Positions 8,621 through 16,655 of a stretch of DNA of 64,000 nt are shown piece after piece. Under the pieces are notes generated by a model. That model did no database searches. It worked only from the letters and a program-made list of their open reading frames with translations, and had not been told where the DNA came from. Source of the stretch: Arthrobacter sp. U41. GTDB lineage: Bacteria; Actinomycetota; Actinomycetes; Actinomycetales; Micrococcaceae. Position 1 is the stretch's first letter; every line of letters begins with the position of its first letter. The position numbers were made by a program, and so were the translations under genes. The stretch covers positions 1,612,001-1,676,000 of the forward strand of contig NZ_CP015732.1 of assembly GCF_001750145.1 (NCBI RefSeq), given 5' to 3'.

Positions 8621-9370
8621 ATGGAGAGCAGCTTGAACGGGCGCAAGGCCCTGGTGACCGGCGGAGCCGGCGGGATCGGAGCGGCCAGCGTCCGCGCCCT
8701 CGCCGCGCGGGGCGCCAAAGTGGTGATCGCGGACGTGGACGAGGCGGCTGCCACGGCCCTCGCCGACGAGGTCGGCGGCACCTCCTGGGCCGTCAACCTG
8801 CTCGACGTCGAATCCCTCGAGGCCATCAGCCTGGACTGCGACATCCTCGTCAACAACGCCGGCATCCAGCGGATCAGCCCGCTCGAGGACTTCGAGCCGG
8901 CGGACTTCCGCCGCCTCATCACGCTGATGCTGGAGGCGCCGTTCCTGCTCATCCGCGCAGCGCTGCCGCACATGTACGCGAACGACTTCGGCCGGATCAT
9001 CAACCTGTCATCCGTGCACGGGCTCCGCGCCTCGCCGTTCAAGGGCGCCTACGTCTCGGCCAAGCACGGGCTGGAAGGCCTGAGCAAAGTCACGGCGCTG
9101 GAAGGCGGCGCGCACGGCGTCACCTCCAACTGCATCAACCCCGGTTACGTCCGGACACCGCTGGTCGAGTCCCAGATTGCTGACCAGGCCAAGGTGCACG
9201 GGATCCCGGAATCCGAGGTGCTCACCAAGATTATGCTGACCGAGGCGGCCGTGAAGCGCCTCGTCGAACCGGAGGAGGTCGCTTCCCTGGTGGCCTGGCT
9301 GGCCTCTGATGACGCCGGCATGGTCACCGGCGCTAGCTACACGATGGACGGCGGCTGGTCCGCGCGGTGA
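8621..9370 (+). CDS. 3-hydroxybutyrate dehydrogenase-like SDR
   Basis: This is a classical short-chain dehydrogenase of 249 residues. The NAD-binding TGGAGGIG is at 13-20, NNAG at 78-81, and catalytic Ser131, Tyr144 and Lys148 lie in SSVHGLRASPFKGAYVSAKHG. The SxHGLxASPFKxAYVxAKHG stretch and the length are typical of D-3-hydroxybutyrate dehydrogenase (3-hydroxybutyrate + NAD+ to acetoacetate), part of ketone-body/PHB catabolism in the cytoplasm. A Shine-Dalgarno GAGGAG precedes ATG 8621 and rules out the longer frame. It ends in SYTMDGGWSAR, as family members do. Divergence from the LysR gene suggests specific induction. Confidence 0.87.
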   Translation: MESSLNGRKALVTGGAGGIGAASVRALAARGAKVVIADVDEAAATALADEVGGTSWAVNLLDVESLEAISLDCDILVNNAGIQRISPLEDFEPADFRRLITLMLEAPFLLIRAALPHMYANDFGRIINLSSVHGLRASPFKGAYVSAKHGLEGLSKVTALEGGAHGVTSNCINPGYVRTPLVESQIADQAKVHGIPESEVLTKIMLTEAAVKRLVEPEEVASLVAWLASDDAGMVTGASYTMDGGWSAR

Positions 9371-9381
9371 CGAGCCGCTGA

Positions 9382-9606
9382 TCAATCCGCTGGCTTGTCC
9401 TCTTCCGGTTCCTGGGTGGCAGGCTCGGTGGAGCGGCGGATGTAGTCGTTGACGGCTTCCTCGGGAACCCGGAACGAACGGCCCACCCGGACGGCCGCGA
9501 TGGCGTGGGCTTTCACCAGCCGGTAGACGGTCATCTTTGACACCCGCATGGCCGCAGCGACTTCCGCGATGGTCAGGAAATGGGAGGAAACATTCGCTGA
9601 GCTCAT
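9382..9606 (-). CDS. Excisionase-type helix-turn-helix DNA-binding protein
   Basis: The 74-residue protein is almost entirely one MerR/Xis-like winged helix: FLTIAEVAAAMRVSKMTVYR (HTH), then LVKAHAIAAVRVGRSFRVPE (wing), AVNDYIRRS, and an acidic tail. This small family is conserved across actinobacterial chromosomes and is not linked to phage here. It probably acts as a house-keeping or developmental DNA-binding protein. The frame could start 6 codons earlier (9624), but MSSANVSSHFLT begins at a normal distance from the domain. It overlaps or abuts the next minus-strand gene (9624-9884), so the two form a short operon. Confidence 0.85.
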   Translation of the reverse strand: MSSANVSSHFLTIAEVAAAMRVSKMTVYRLVKAHAIAAVRVGRSFRVPEEAVNDYIRRSTEPATQEPEEDKPAD

Positions 9607-9623
9607 GTCTTCTGGCCCGTCCA

Positions 9624-9884
9624 CTATTCGGGGTACCGGAGTTGCCGGTAATCGTAGAAGACGACGCGCCCCGGAGCGTGGCCGGCGGTCCGCAGACCAA
9701 CGTAAGGGGTCTCGATCACGGCCACTGTGCCCAGATGCCGGCCGTTGAACGGATCATCCCCGATCAGCACCTGCCCCACCCGGAATGGAATCCGCGGGGT
9801 TCTGGCGCGTCTCACGGTGTCCGACAATAGACGGGCCATTCGGCGTCGTTGGTGTTGTGCCTGCTGAGATGCTGGGGACCCCAT
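9624..9884 (-). CDS. Conserved hypothetical small protein (86 aa)
   Basis: The start ATG at 9882-9884 is chosen because GAAGGAAG lies at good spacing before it. The longer frame upstream is low-complexity. The N-terminus is basic (QQAQHQRRRMARLLSDTVRR). The rest looks like a compact beta-barrel: IPFRVGQVLIGDDPFNGRHL, then TVAVIETPYVGLRT and GRVVFYDYRQLRYPE. I do not recognise the family. Immediate coupling to the Xis-like HTH gene downstream suggests a shared role, perhaps both as nucleic-acid binders, but this is speculation. Confidence 0.6.
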   Translation of the reverse strand: MGSPASQQAQHQRRRMARLLSDTVRRARTPRIPFRVGQVLIGDDPFNGRHLGTVAVIETPYVGLRTAGHAPGRVVFYDYRQLRYPE

Positions 9885-10197
9885 CGGAACCACTTCCTTC
9901 GGAATGCATGCCACTCGGACTGTCGGCGGGTTCCGGGCCAGCTTTGGGAGGGCTCCCCAGCCAGCGTCCCCGCCGGTCCGGTGCCGCCGTGAAGCAACTG
10001 TAGCCCCCAGCCCCTTTCGCAACACGAGTAACTTCTACCCCCGCCGGACCGGGCACCACTTAGGCGGCAGCACCGACTACTTGCCGCAACGGTGGCTGCG
10101 CCCCCGGTCCGGGCGCCCGGGGCCTACCGGAGGGGTTCCTGCCGTGGTAGAACCGACCCGGGCCAGGAACTCCATCCGACAGTGCAGGAGATGCGCC
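9885..10197. other. Intergenic region between divergent genes
   Basis: These 313 bases separate the minus-strand 86-aa gene from the plus-strand MDR reductase. I see no credible ORF, RNA gene or strong hairpin. Two divergent promoters are expected here but no box stands out. Confidence 0.5.
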
Positions 10198-11166
10198 ATG
10201 AAAGCGATTGTCCAGGACGTGTACGGCTCCACGGACGTGCTGGAACTGCGCGACGTCGGCCAGCCGGCACCCGGCGACGACGAGGTGCTGATCCGGGTCC
10301 GGGCCGCCGGCGTCGAGCAGGGGGTCTGGCACCTCATGACGGGAATGCCCTATCTGACCCGTGCGTTCTTCGGGCTCAAGGCACCCAGGAACCCGATCCG
10401 TGGCAGGGAAGTCGCCGGCCGGGTGGAGGCAGTGGGGCGGAACGTCGTCGGGTTCCGTCCGGGGGATGAAGTGTTCGGGACAGCCGAGGGTACCTTTGCC
10501 GAATTTGTCTGCGCCAAGGAGGGCAAAATCGCCCGGAAACCGGCACGCCTCAGTTTCGAACAGGCGGCGGCCGTACCCATCTCCGCCACCACAGCGCTGC
10601 AGGGCCTGCGCAACAGCGGCCGGCTCCAGCCCGGCCAGGACGTCCTGATCATTGGCGCCGGCGGCGCGGTGGGCTCCTTTGCCGTGCAGCTTGCCAAGGC
10701 GCTCGGAGCGCAGGTCACCGGGGTGTGCAGCACCGCAAAGCTGGACCTGGTCCGCTCGATCGGCGCCGACCACGTCATTGACTACCGGCACGACGACTTC
10801 GCGGACGGAGCGAGGCGCTTCGACCTGATTCTCGATACGGCCGGCAACCGCCCGCTGTCAGTTCTGCGGCGCGCGCTCAGACGCCGGGGAACCCTCGTGA
10901 TTGTCGGCGGCGAAGGCGGCGGCCGATGGACCGGAGGATTTGAACGCTCCCTCCGGGCCGCTTTGCTCACCCCTTTCGTGGGGCAGAAACTCAAGGGCCT
11001 GATGACAGCAGAGCGGCAGGAGGACCTCCGCTACCTTGCCGAGGTCATCGACGCCGGATCTGTCACCCCCGTCATTGACAAAAGCTATCCGCTGCGGGAC
11101 GCTGCGGCGGCGATTCGGCACCTGCGCGACGGCCACGCCCGGGGCAAGGTGGTCATCACGGTCTGA
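10198..11166 (+). CDS. NAD(P)-dependent quinone-oxidoreductase-like MDR protein
   Basis: 322 residues from MKAIVQDVYGSTDVLELRDV. The GroES-like domain lacks zinc ligands (RAAGVEQGVWHLMTG in the catalytic loop position), and the nucleotide-binding site is LIIGAGGAVGSFAVQLAKAL. This is the pattern of the zeta-crystallin/quinone reductase branch of MDR enzymes, which reduce quinones or enones with NADPH. CAGGAG precedes ATG 10198. It ends IRHLRDGHARGKVVITV, a typical C-terminus. It is convergent with a small membrane-protein gene 11 bases downstream. The substrate is unknown. Confidence 0.87.
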   Translation: MKAIVQDVYGSTDVLELRDVGQPAPGDDEVLIRVRAAGVEQGVWHLMTGMPYLTRAFFGLKAPRNPIRGREVAGRVEAVGRNVVGFRPGDEVFGTAEGTFAEFVCAKEGKIARKPARLSFEQAAAVPISATTALQGLRNSGRLQPGQDVLIIGAGGAVGSFAVQLAKALGAQVTGVCSTAKLDLVRSIGADHVIDYRHDDFADGARRFDLILDTAGNRPLSVLRRALRRRGTLVIVGGEGGGRWTGGFERSLRAALLTPFVGQKLKGLMTAERQEDLRYLAEVIDAGSVTPVIDKSYPLRDAAAAIRHLRDGHARGKVVITV

Positions 11167-11177
11167 GGACGCCCGCG

Positions 11178-11513
11178 TCAGGCCTGCTGCAGCGCGAGCA
11201 CGATGATGGCGGCGTTGATCCCGAGTCCGATCAGCCACCAGCGGTTGAAGGTCAGGAGCAGCAGTGCGGCCGAGGCCGCGGCGCCCGTGACCGTGACGGG
11301 AATCCACCAGGACGCGTCCCCGATCAGGCCGATCCCGCCGAGCGCCAGGATCACAGCGGCCGCAATCGCCAGTGCGGATGCCAGCCGGCGGACATTGCCG
11401 GCAAACGGCGAGCGGCCGACGTCGAAGGGTGCCTTCTGGTCCGGCTTCGGCAGCCAGATGGCCAGATGGACCAGGCCGTGCGCAATCACGAACAACCCCG
11501 CAATCCAGCGCAT
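11178..11513 (-). CDS. Small four-helix membrane protein, uncharacterised
   Basis: The gene begins at CAT 11511-11513 (MRWIAGLFVIAHGLVHLAIW). The much longer open frame upstream is only an antisense shadow of the IclR gene. The 111 residues hold about four hydrophobic segments: an N-terminal one with two His residues; LASALAIAAAVILALGGIGL; WWIPVTVTGAAASAALLLLT; and WWLIGLGINAAIIVLALQQA. No functional motif is visible. A short charged loop (PKPDQKAPFDVGRSPFAGN) lies between the first two helices. It appears monocistronic. Confidence 0.65.
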   Translation of the reverse strand: MRWIAGLFVIAHGLVHLAIWLPKPDQKAPFDVGRSPFAGNVRRLASALAIAAAVILALGGIGLIGDASWWIPVTVTGAAASAALLLLTFNRWWLIGLGINAAIIVLALQQA

Positions 11514-11741
11514 CGCGGCCCTCCTCGCCTCCCGGCCGACCAGTCCATGAAAGCAGTGCCGCCGGGGCGCGGCAAGAGGCGGAAGTCCCTCCGGCCGCGG
11601 CGGAGCCCCGGATCCTGCGGCCGGCAACGGCGAACATGTCCGGTATGCCAGACAAGGGAGGGCGGGCCGGTCGGTTCTGGACGCCGGCCCGGGCGCATGC
11701 TTAAGTACGGGATACCGGACACCGCGCGATGAAGAGGATCC

Positions 11742-12581
11742 ATGCCAGCCACCAGCACTACCCCGACCGCCAGCGAGGCGACGTCCAGAGCCGCCCCGGC
11801 GAAGGCGACCTCCAAGGTTCCGGCGGCGGAGAACACCCTGCGCATCCTCAAGCTGCTGGCCTCGAAGCGGGGGCCGATGGCGGCGTCGAACATTGCCACC
11901 GCACTCGGGCTCCCGCGCTCCAGCGTTTACCACCTGCTGGGCGTGATGGAGGCCAACGGCTTTGTGCTGCATCTGCATGAGGAGCAGCGCTACGGGCTGG
12001 GGATCAGTGCGTTCGAGCTCAGTTCGGCGTATTCGCGGCAGGAACCGCTCTCCCGCCTGGGCCGGCCGATGCTCGCCTCGCTGGTGGATGTGATCGGCGA
12101 AAGCGCGCACCTCGCCGTGCTGCACGGCCGCGATGTGCTCTACATCGTGGAGGAACGGGCCAAGAACCGCCCGTCGCTGGTGACCGACGTCGGCGTCCGG
12201 CTGCCCAGCCACCTCACCGCGAGCGGCCGGGCAATCCTGGCGGCGCTGCCGAAGTCGCAGGTCCGCGCGCTCTACCCGAACGCGGCCGCCTTCACCGCCC
12301 GGCACGAGACCGAGTCGCCCATCATGAAGTACTCCGCGCTGTCCTCGCATCTGGATCAGGTCCGGCAGCGCGGCTACGCGACGGAACACGGGGAGGTGAC
12401 GCCGGGCTTCGGCTCGATCGCCGCCGCCGTCACGGACCACGTGGGCTGGCCGACCGCCGCCGTCGCCGTGACCTTCCTGGAGGACAAACTGCCGGCCGGG
12501 GAGTGGCCCGCACTGGCTGCCCGGGTGCAAAAGGTCGCGGACGAACTCTCCACGCGGATCCACGGCCGCCCCGCCACCTGA
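11742..12581 (+). CDS. IclR-family regulator, probable hut regulator
   Basis: 279 residues with a disordered Thr/Ala-rich N-terminus of about 30 residues. The winged HTH follows (NTLRILKLLASKRGPMAASN, then IATALGLPRSSVYHLLGVME), and then an IclR effector domain with RLGRPMLASLVDVIGESAHL, the VLYIVEE strand and SHLTASGRAILAAL. It lies directly upstream of hutU in the same direction (about 150 bases), the usual place of the IclR-type regulator in actinobacterial histidine-utilisation loci. It probably senses urocanate or a related intermediate and represses hutU-hutH. The assignment to hut is by position. Confidence 0.87.
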   Translation: MPATSTTPTASEATSRAAPAKATSKVPAAENTLRILKLLASKRGPMAASNIATALGLPRSSVYHLLGVMEANGFVLHLHEEQRYGLGISAFELSSAYSRQEPLSRLGRPMLASLVDVIGESAHLAVLHGRDVLYIVEERAKNRPSLVTDVGVRLPSHLTASGRAILAALPKSQVRALYPNAAAFTARHETESPIMKYSALSSHLDQVRQRGYATEHGEVTPGFGSIAAAVTDHVGWPTAAVAVTFLEDKLPAGEWPALAARVQKVADELSTRIHGRPAT

Positions 12582-12734
12582 TCCGGGCCGTCAATGCCGG
12601 GGCGGGGAGGCGAAGCCAGGGTCCGGAATCCCGGACAGTACCCTCCCGCAGGCCCTATTTCCGCAGCCGCGGACAGGCTTTAGTTGATACAGAACAGCAT
12701 TTCCCCGACCCACCAGGAACACGAAGGAGCCCTC

Positions 12735-14432
12735 ATGGCACCCGCCGATTTCACCACCGGTGCCCGTCCGGTCAAAGCAGCCCGCGGCACCGAGCTCACC
12801 GCCAGGAGCTGGCAGACCGAAGCCCCGCTGCGCATGCTGATGAACAACCTGGACCCCGAGGTCGCCGAACGCCCCGATGACCTCGTCGTCTACGGCGGCA
12901 CCGGCCGCGCCGTCCGGAGCTGGGCGGCGTTCGACGCGATCACCCGCACCCTGGAAACCATGGAAAAGGACGAAACCCTCCTGGTCCAGTCCGGCAAGCC
13001 GGTCGGCGTTTTCCGCACCAACGAATGGGCGCCGCGGGTGCTGCTGGCGAACTCCAACCTCGTCGGCGACTGGGCCAACTGGCCCGAGTTCCGCCGGCTC
13101 GAGGCCGAGGGCCTGATGATGTACGGGCAGATGACGGCCGGGTCCTGGATCTACATCGGCACCCAGGGAATCCTGCAGGGCACCTTCGAAACCTTCGCCG
13201 CGATCGCCCGCAAGCTCACCGGGGACGACAACGGCACCCTCGCCGGCACCCTGACCCTCACCGGCGGCTGCGGCGGCATGGGCGGCGCGCAGCCGCTCGC
13301 CGTCACCCTCAACGACGGCGCCTGCCTGATCGTCGACGTCGACGAAAGCCACCTCCGCCGCCGCCTCGGCAAGCGCTACCTCGACGAGGTCGAGACCGAC
13401 CTCGACGCCGCGATCGCCAAGGTCCTGGCGGCCAAGGAAGAGCGCCGCGGCTGGTCCGTGGGCTACGTCGGCAACGCCGCCACCGTGTTCCCCGAGATCC
13501 TGCGCCGCCACAACGCCGGCGAGCTCACCGTTGACATCGTCACGGACCAGACCTCCGCCCACGATCCGCTGAGCTACCTCCCCGAAGGCATCACCGTGGC
13601 GGAATGGCACCGCGAGGCCGCCGCCGATCCGGAGGGCTTCACGAAGAAGGCCCAGGCCTCCATGGCCAAGCACGTCCAGGCCATGGTCGAGTTCCAGGAT
13701 GCCGGTGCCGAGGTGTTCGACTACGGCAACTCCATCCGCGACGAGGCCCGCAAAGGCGGTTACAACCGCGCCTTTGAATTCCCCGGCTTCGTCCCGGCCT
13801 ACATCCGGCCGCTGTTCTGCGAGGGCCTCGGCCCGTTCCGCTGGGTGGCGCTCTCCGGTGATCCGGAGGACATCGCGGTCACGGACAAGGCCATCAAGGA
13901 ACTCTTCCCGGAGAACAAGCACCTGCACCGCTGGCTCGACGCCGCCGCCGAGCGCGTCGAGTTCGAAGGCCTGCCGGCCCGTATCTGCTGGCTGGGCTAC
14001 GGCGACCGGGCCAAGGCCGGGCTGCTGTTCAACCAGCTGGTCAGGGAGGGCAAGGTCAAGGCGCCCATCGTGATCGGCCGCGACCACCTGGACTCCGGCT
14101 CCGTCGCGTCCCCCTACCGCGAAACCGAGTCCATGGCCGACGGCTCCGACGCCGTGGCCGACTGGCCGCTGCTGAACGCCCTGCTCAACACCGCCTCCGG
14201 CGCCACCTGGGTCTCCATCCACCACGGCGGCGGCGTCGGCATCGGCCGCTCCATCCACGCCGGCCAGGTCTCGGTCGCCGACGGCACCGACCTTGCCGCG
14301 CAGAAACTCGAACGGCTGCTCACCAACGACCCAGGCATGGGCGTCATCCGCCACGTCGACGCCGGCTACGACCGCGCCGTCGAAGTCGCCAAAGAACGCG
14401 GGGTCCGCATCCCGATGTCAGAAACCCGTTAG
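12735..14432 (+). CDS. hutU: Urocanate hydratase
   Basis: The 565-residue protein matches the family length (about 555). It contains [20 protein letters not shown] near the N-terminus, GRAVRSW, the NAD-binding [12 protein letters not shown] (residues about 175-187), [12 protein letters not shown], and the catalytic Cys418 in [31 protein letters not shown] and [17 protein letters not shown] are near the end. It hydrates urocanate to 4-imidazolone-5-propionate with tightly bound NAD+. ATG 12735 is preceded by AAGGAG. Next in the pathway order is hutH downstream, separated by a palindromic repeat. hutG is encoded inverted at 17994-18956. A 587-codon open frame on the opposite strand is a GC-bias artefact. 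Confidence 0.97.
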   Translation: MAPADFTTGARPVKAARGTELTARSWQTEAPLRMLMNNLDPEVAERPDDLVVYGGTGRAVRSWAAFDAITRTLETMEKDETLLVQSGKPVGVFRTNEWAPRVLLANSNLVGDWANWPEFRRLEAEGLMMYGQMTAGSWIYIGTQGILQGTFETFAAIARKLTGDDNGTLAGTLTLTGGCGGMGGAQPLAVTLNDGACLIVDVDESHLRRRLGKRYLDEVETDLDAAIAKVLAAKEERRGWSVGYVGNAATVFPEILRRHNAGELTVDIVTDQTSAHDPLSYLPEGITVAEWHREAAADPEGFTKKAQASMAKHVQAMVEFQDAGAEVFDYGNSIRDEARKGGYNRAFEFPGFVPAYIRPLFCEGLGPFRWVALSGDPEDIAVTDKAIKELFPENKHLHRWLDAAAERVEFEGLPARICWLGYGDRAKAGLLFNQLVREGKVKAPIVIGRDHLDSGSVASPYRETESMADGSDAVADWPLLNALLNTASGATWVSIHHGGGVGIGRSIHAGQVSVADGTDLAAQKLERLLTNDPGMGVIRHVDAGYDRAVEVAKERGVRIPMSETR

Positions 14433-14448
14433 GCACGCCCCACCCCCC

Positions 14449-14508
14449 ATCGATTGCTCCGTAACTGCCGTTTTGAGCCCCCCAAAGGGCACCTGCGGAG
14501 CAACCGAT
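14449..14508. repeat. Dispersed intergenic palindromic repeat, copy 2
   Basis: The outer arms ATCGATTGCTCCG (14449-14461) and CGGAGCAACCGAT (14496-14508) are inverted repeats with one mismatch. The left half matches the reverse complement of the element at 7524-7576 over some 25 bases. It sits 16 bases after the hutU stop and about 30 before the hutH start, so a hairpin here could attenuate read-through or stabilise one mRNA end. No T-tract follows. Confidence 0.7.
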
Positions 14509-14540
14509 CCGCACGAGCCCCCTGGAAATAGGAACACCCC

Positions 14541-16145
14541 ATGACTGTCACAACCCACGAACCGCTCACCGTCACCCTTGGTTCCAGCGGGGTCACCCCC
14601 GAGGACGTCGTCGCCGTCGCCCGCCATGACGCCCGGGTGGCCATCTCCCCGGACGCCCTCGACGCCGTCGCCAAGGTCCGGGCCCACATCGACGAGCTGG
14701 CCCACAGCGAGGTCCCCGCCTACGGCATCTCCACCGGCTTCGGGGCGCTGGCCAACCGGCACATCCCCAACGAACTGCGCACCCAGCTGCAGAAGTCGCT
14801 GATCCGCAGCCACGCCGCCGGCATGGGCCCCGCTGTGGAGCGCGAGGTGGTCCGCGGCATCATGTTCCTGCGCGCCAAGACCCTCGCCTCCGGCCGGACC
14901 GGCGTCCGGCCTGTGGTGCTGCAGACCATGGTGGCGGTGCTGAACGCCGGCATCACCCCGGTGGTCCGGGAGTTCGGCTCGCTTGGCTGCTCGGGTGACC
15001 TCGCACCGCTGTCCCACTGCGCCCTCGTCCTGATGGGCGAAGGTGAAGCGGCCGGCCCGGACGGCGAGCTCTACGGAGCAAAAAGCGGCACCAAGGGCGC
15101 CCGCCCGGTCGCCGAGCTCCTTGCCGAGCACGGGATCGAGCCCGTCACCCTGGCCGAGAAGGAGGGCCTGGCGCTGGTCAACGGCACCGAAGGCATGCTC
15201 GGCATGCTGCTGATGGCCATCGCGGACATCCGCCAGCTGCTCACGACGGCGGACATCACCGCCGCATTGAGCGTCGAGGCGCTGCTTGGCACCGACCAGG
15301 TGTTCCTGCCCGAACTGCACGCAGCACTCCGTCCGCACCCGGGCCAGGCCGCCTCCGCGGACAACATGCTCCGGGTGCTGTCCAATTCCCCGATCGTGGC
15401 CTCGCACCGGATCAACGACACCAAAGTCCAGGACGCCTACTCGCTGCGCTGCGCCCCGCAGGTGGCCGGTGCGGTCCGCGACACCGTGGACCACGCCGCG
15501 ATGGTCGCCTCCCGTGAGCTGGCCGCAGCGATTGACAACCCCGTGGTCCTGCCGGATGGCCGGGTCAGCTCCAACGGAAACTTCCACGGCGCCCCGGTGG
15601 CGTACGTGCTGGACTTCCTGGCCATCGCCGTCGCGGACCTGAGTTCAATCGCCGAACGCCGGACCGACCGCATGCTCGACCCGGCCCGCTCGCACGGGCT
15701 TCCGGCTTTCCTGGCCGCGGATCCCGGCGTCGACTCGGGCCTGATGATTGCCCAGTACACCCAGGCCGGGCTGGTCTCGGACAACAAGAGGCTGGCTGTC
15801 CCGGCGTCGGTGGACTCGATCCCGAGCTCCGCGATGCAGGAGGACCACGTATCGATGGGCTGGCACGCGGCACGAAAACTCCGCCGCGCGGTCGAGAACC
15901 TGCGCCGCGTCCTGGCGATCGAGCTCGTGACGTCGGCCCGGGCGCTGGACATGCGCACGCAGCTCTCCGGCGGCGAGCTCACCCCGGGGCCCGCGGGCGC
16001 CGCCGTGGTCGCCGCCCTCCGCGAGGTCGTTGACGGTCCAGGTGCCGACCGGTTCCTCTCGCCGGAACTGGAAGCGGCTGACCTCCTTGTTGCTTCGGGC
16101 AGGATCCGCGCCGCGGCCGAATCCGCCGTCGGAAATCTCGCCTGA
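14541..16145 (+). CDS. hutH: Histidine ammonia-lyase
   Basis: 534 residues, slightly longer than the usual 510. The MIO prosthetic group forms from the tripeptide in GSLGCSGDLAPLSH: here Cys150-Ser151-Gly152 instead of Ala-Ser-Gly, a variant accepted by the family signature and known from actinobacterial histidases. Other conserved parts are YGISTGFGALANRHI, NGTEGMLGMLLMAI, VQDAYSLRCAPQVAGAV, AIDNPVVLPDG, NFHGAPVAYVLDFLA and SIPSSAMQEDHVSMGWHAAR. The enzyme deaminates L-histidine to urocanate in the cytoplasm, the first step of the hut pathway. It is probably co-regulated with hutU by the IclR protein. Confidence 0.97.
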   Translation: MTVTTHEPLTVTLGSSGVTPEDVVAVARHDARVAISPDALDAVAKVRAHIDELAHSEVPAYGISTGFGALANRHIPNELRTQLQKSLIRSHAAGMGPAVEREVVRGIMFLRAKTLASGRTGVRPVVLQTMVAVLNAGITPVVREFGSLGCSGDLAPLSHCALVLMGEGEAAGPDGELYGAKSGTKGARPVAELLAEHGIEPVTLAEKEGLALVNGTEGMLGMLLMAIADIRQLLTTADITAALSVEALLGTDQVFLPELHAALRPHPGQAASADNMLRVLSNSPIVASHRINDTKVQDAYSLRCAPQVAGAVRDTVDHAAMVASRELAAAIDNPVVLPDGRVSSNGNFHGAPVAYVLDFLAIAVADLSSIAERRTDRMLDPARSHGLPAFLAADPGVDSGLMIAQYTQAGLVSDNKRLAVPASVDSIPSSAMQEDHVSMGWHAARKLRRAVENLRRVLAIELVTSARALDMRTQLSGGELTPGPAGAAVVAALREVVDGPGADRFLSPELEAADLLVASGRIRAAAESAVGNLA

Positions 16146-16295
16146 GGGAAAACAAAATTCAGTTTGGCTGAACAAAATCCAGTGCCCCCGAAATAGTCGG
16201 CAACACACCCGGCGGGGGCCCTGGAACTGTAGTACAAATGGAAAGTCACACCAACGAAGTTGTGACAACGAACTCATACAAAGGGGTAAAAGTTC

Positions 16296-16541
16296 ATGAA
16301 AGCACGCGGGACGGTAATGTCCGGGCGCCTGGCATCGGCATCCACGGTCTCTGACTGGCGGAGCCTGAAGGCCGGCGATCGGGTCGAAATTCTCAAGCAC
16401 GCACAGGTTTTGGCGGCCGGTGAGGTCGAAGAAGTCTCACTGAGTGGCAATGTTCTCTGGCTGGTCCAGACGGAAGCGGCGGTCCCGTCTGAGGCCGGGC
16501 TGTTCCTGAAATCCGACGGAGTGGAGGTGCGGCGCAGCTAG
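16296..16541 (+). CDS. Small uncharacterised protein (81 aa)
   Basis: AAAGGGG lies a few bases before ATG 16296, supporting translation. The protein reads as a compact beta-rich domain: SDWRSLKAGDRVEILKHAQV, then LAAGEVEEVSLSGNVLWLVQ and SEAGLFLKSDGVEVRRS, preceded by a basic N-terminus. The layout (an SxWxxLKxGDxVEI strand followed by a xGxVxxVxxxGxxxW strand) resembles small KOW/SH3-like barrels, but I do not recognise a named family. It stands alone between hutH and the antiporter gene. Confidence 0.65.
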   Translation: MKARGTVMSGRLASASTVSDWRSLKAGDRVEILKHAQVLAAGEVEEVSLSGNVLWLVQTEAAVPSEAGLFLKSDGVEVRRS

Positions 16542-16655
16542 CCGCACCCGGCGTTCGCGCCGCGCACGCGTATCTTTGGGAGAGGGGCGCCGTTCCGCAG
16601 GGACGGGGCCCCGACTCATCCCCGGGCATCCGGGTTCCGGCAGGAGGATACGCAG

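Noticed and set aside
11514..12563. Long N-terminal extension of the 111-aa membrane protein
   Set aside because: The extension runs antisense through the IclR gene. The conserved-looking start is ATG at 11511-11513.
12591..14354. 587-codon open frame opposite hutU
   Set aside because: It is a shadow caused by GC-rich third positions. The protein is low-complexity Gly/Val/Asp-rich without a domain, and hutU is unmistakable on the other strand.
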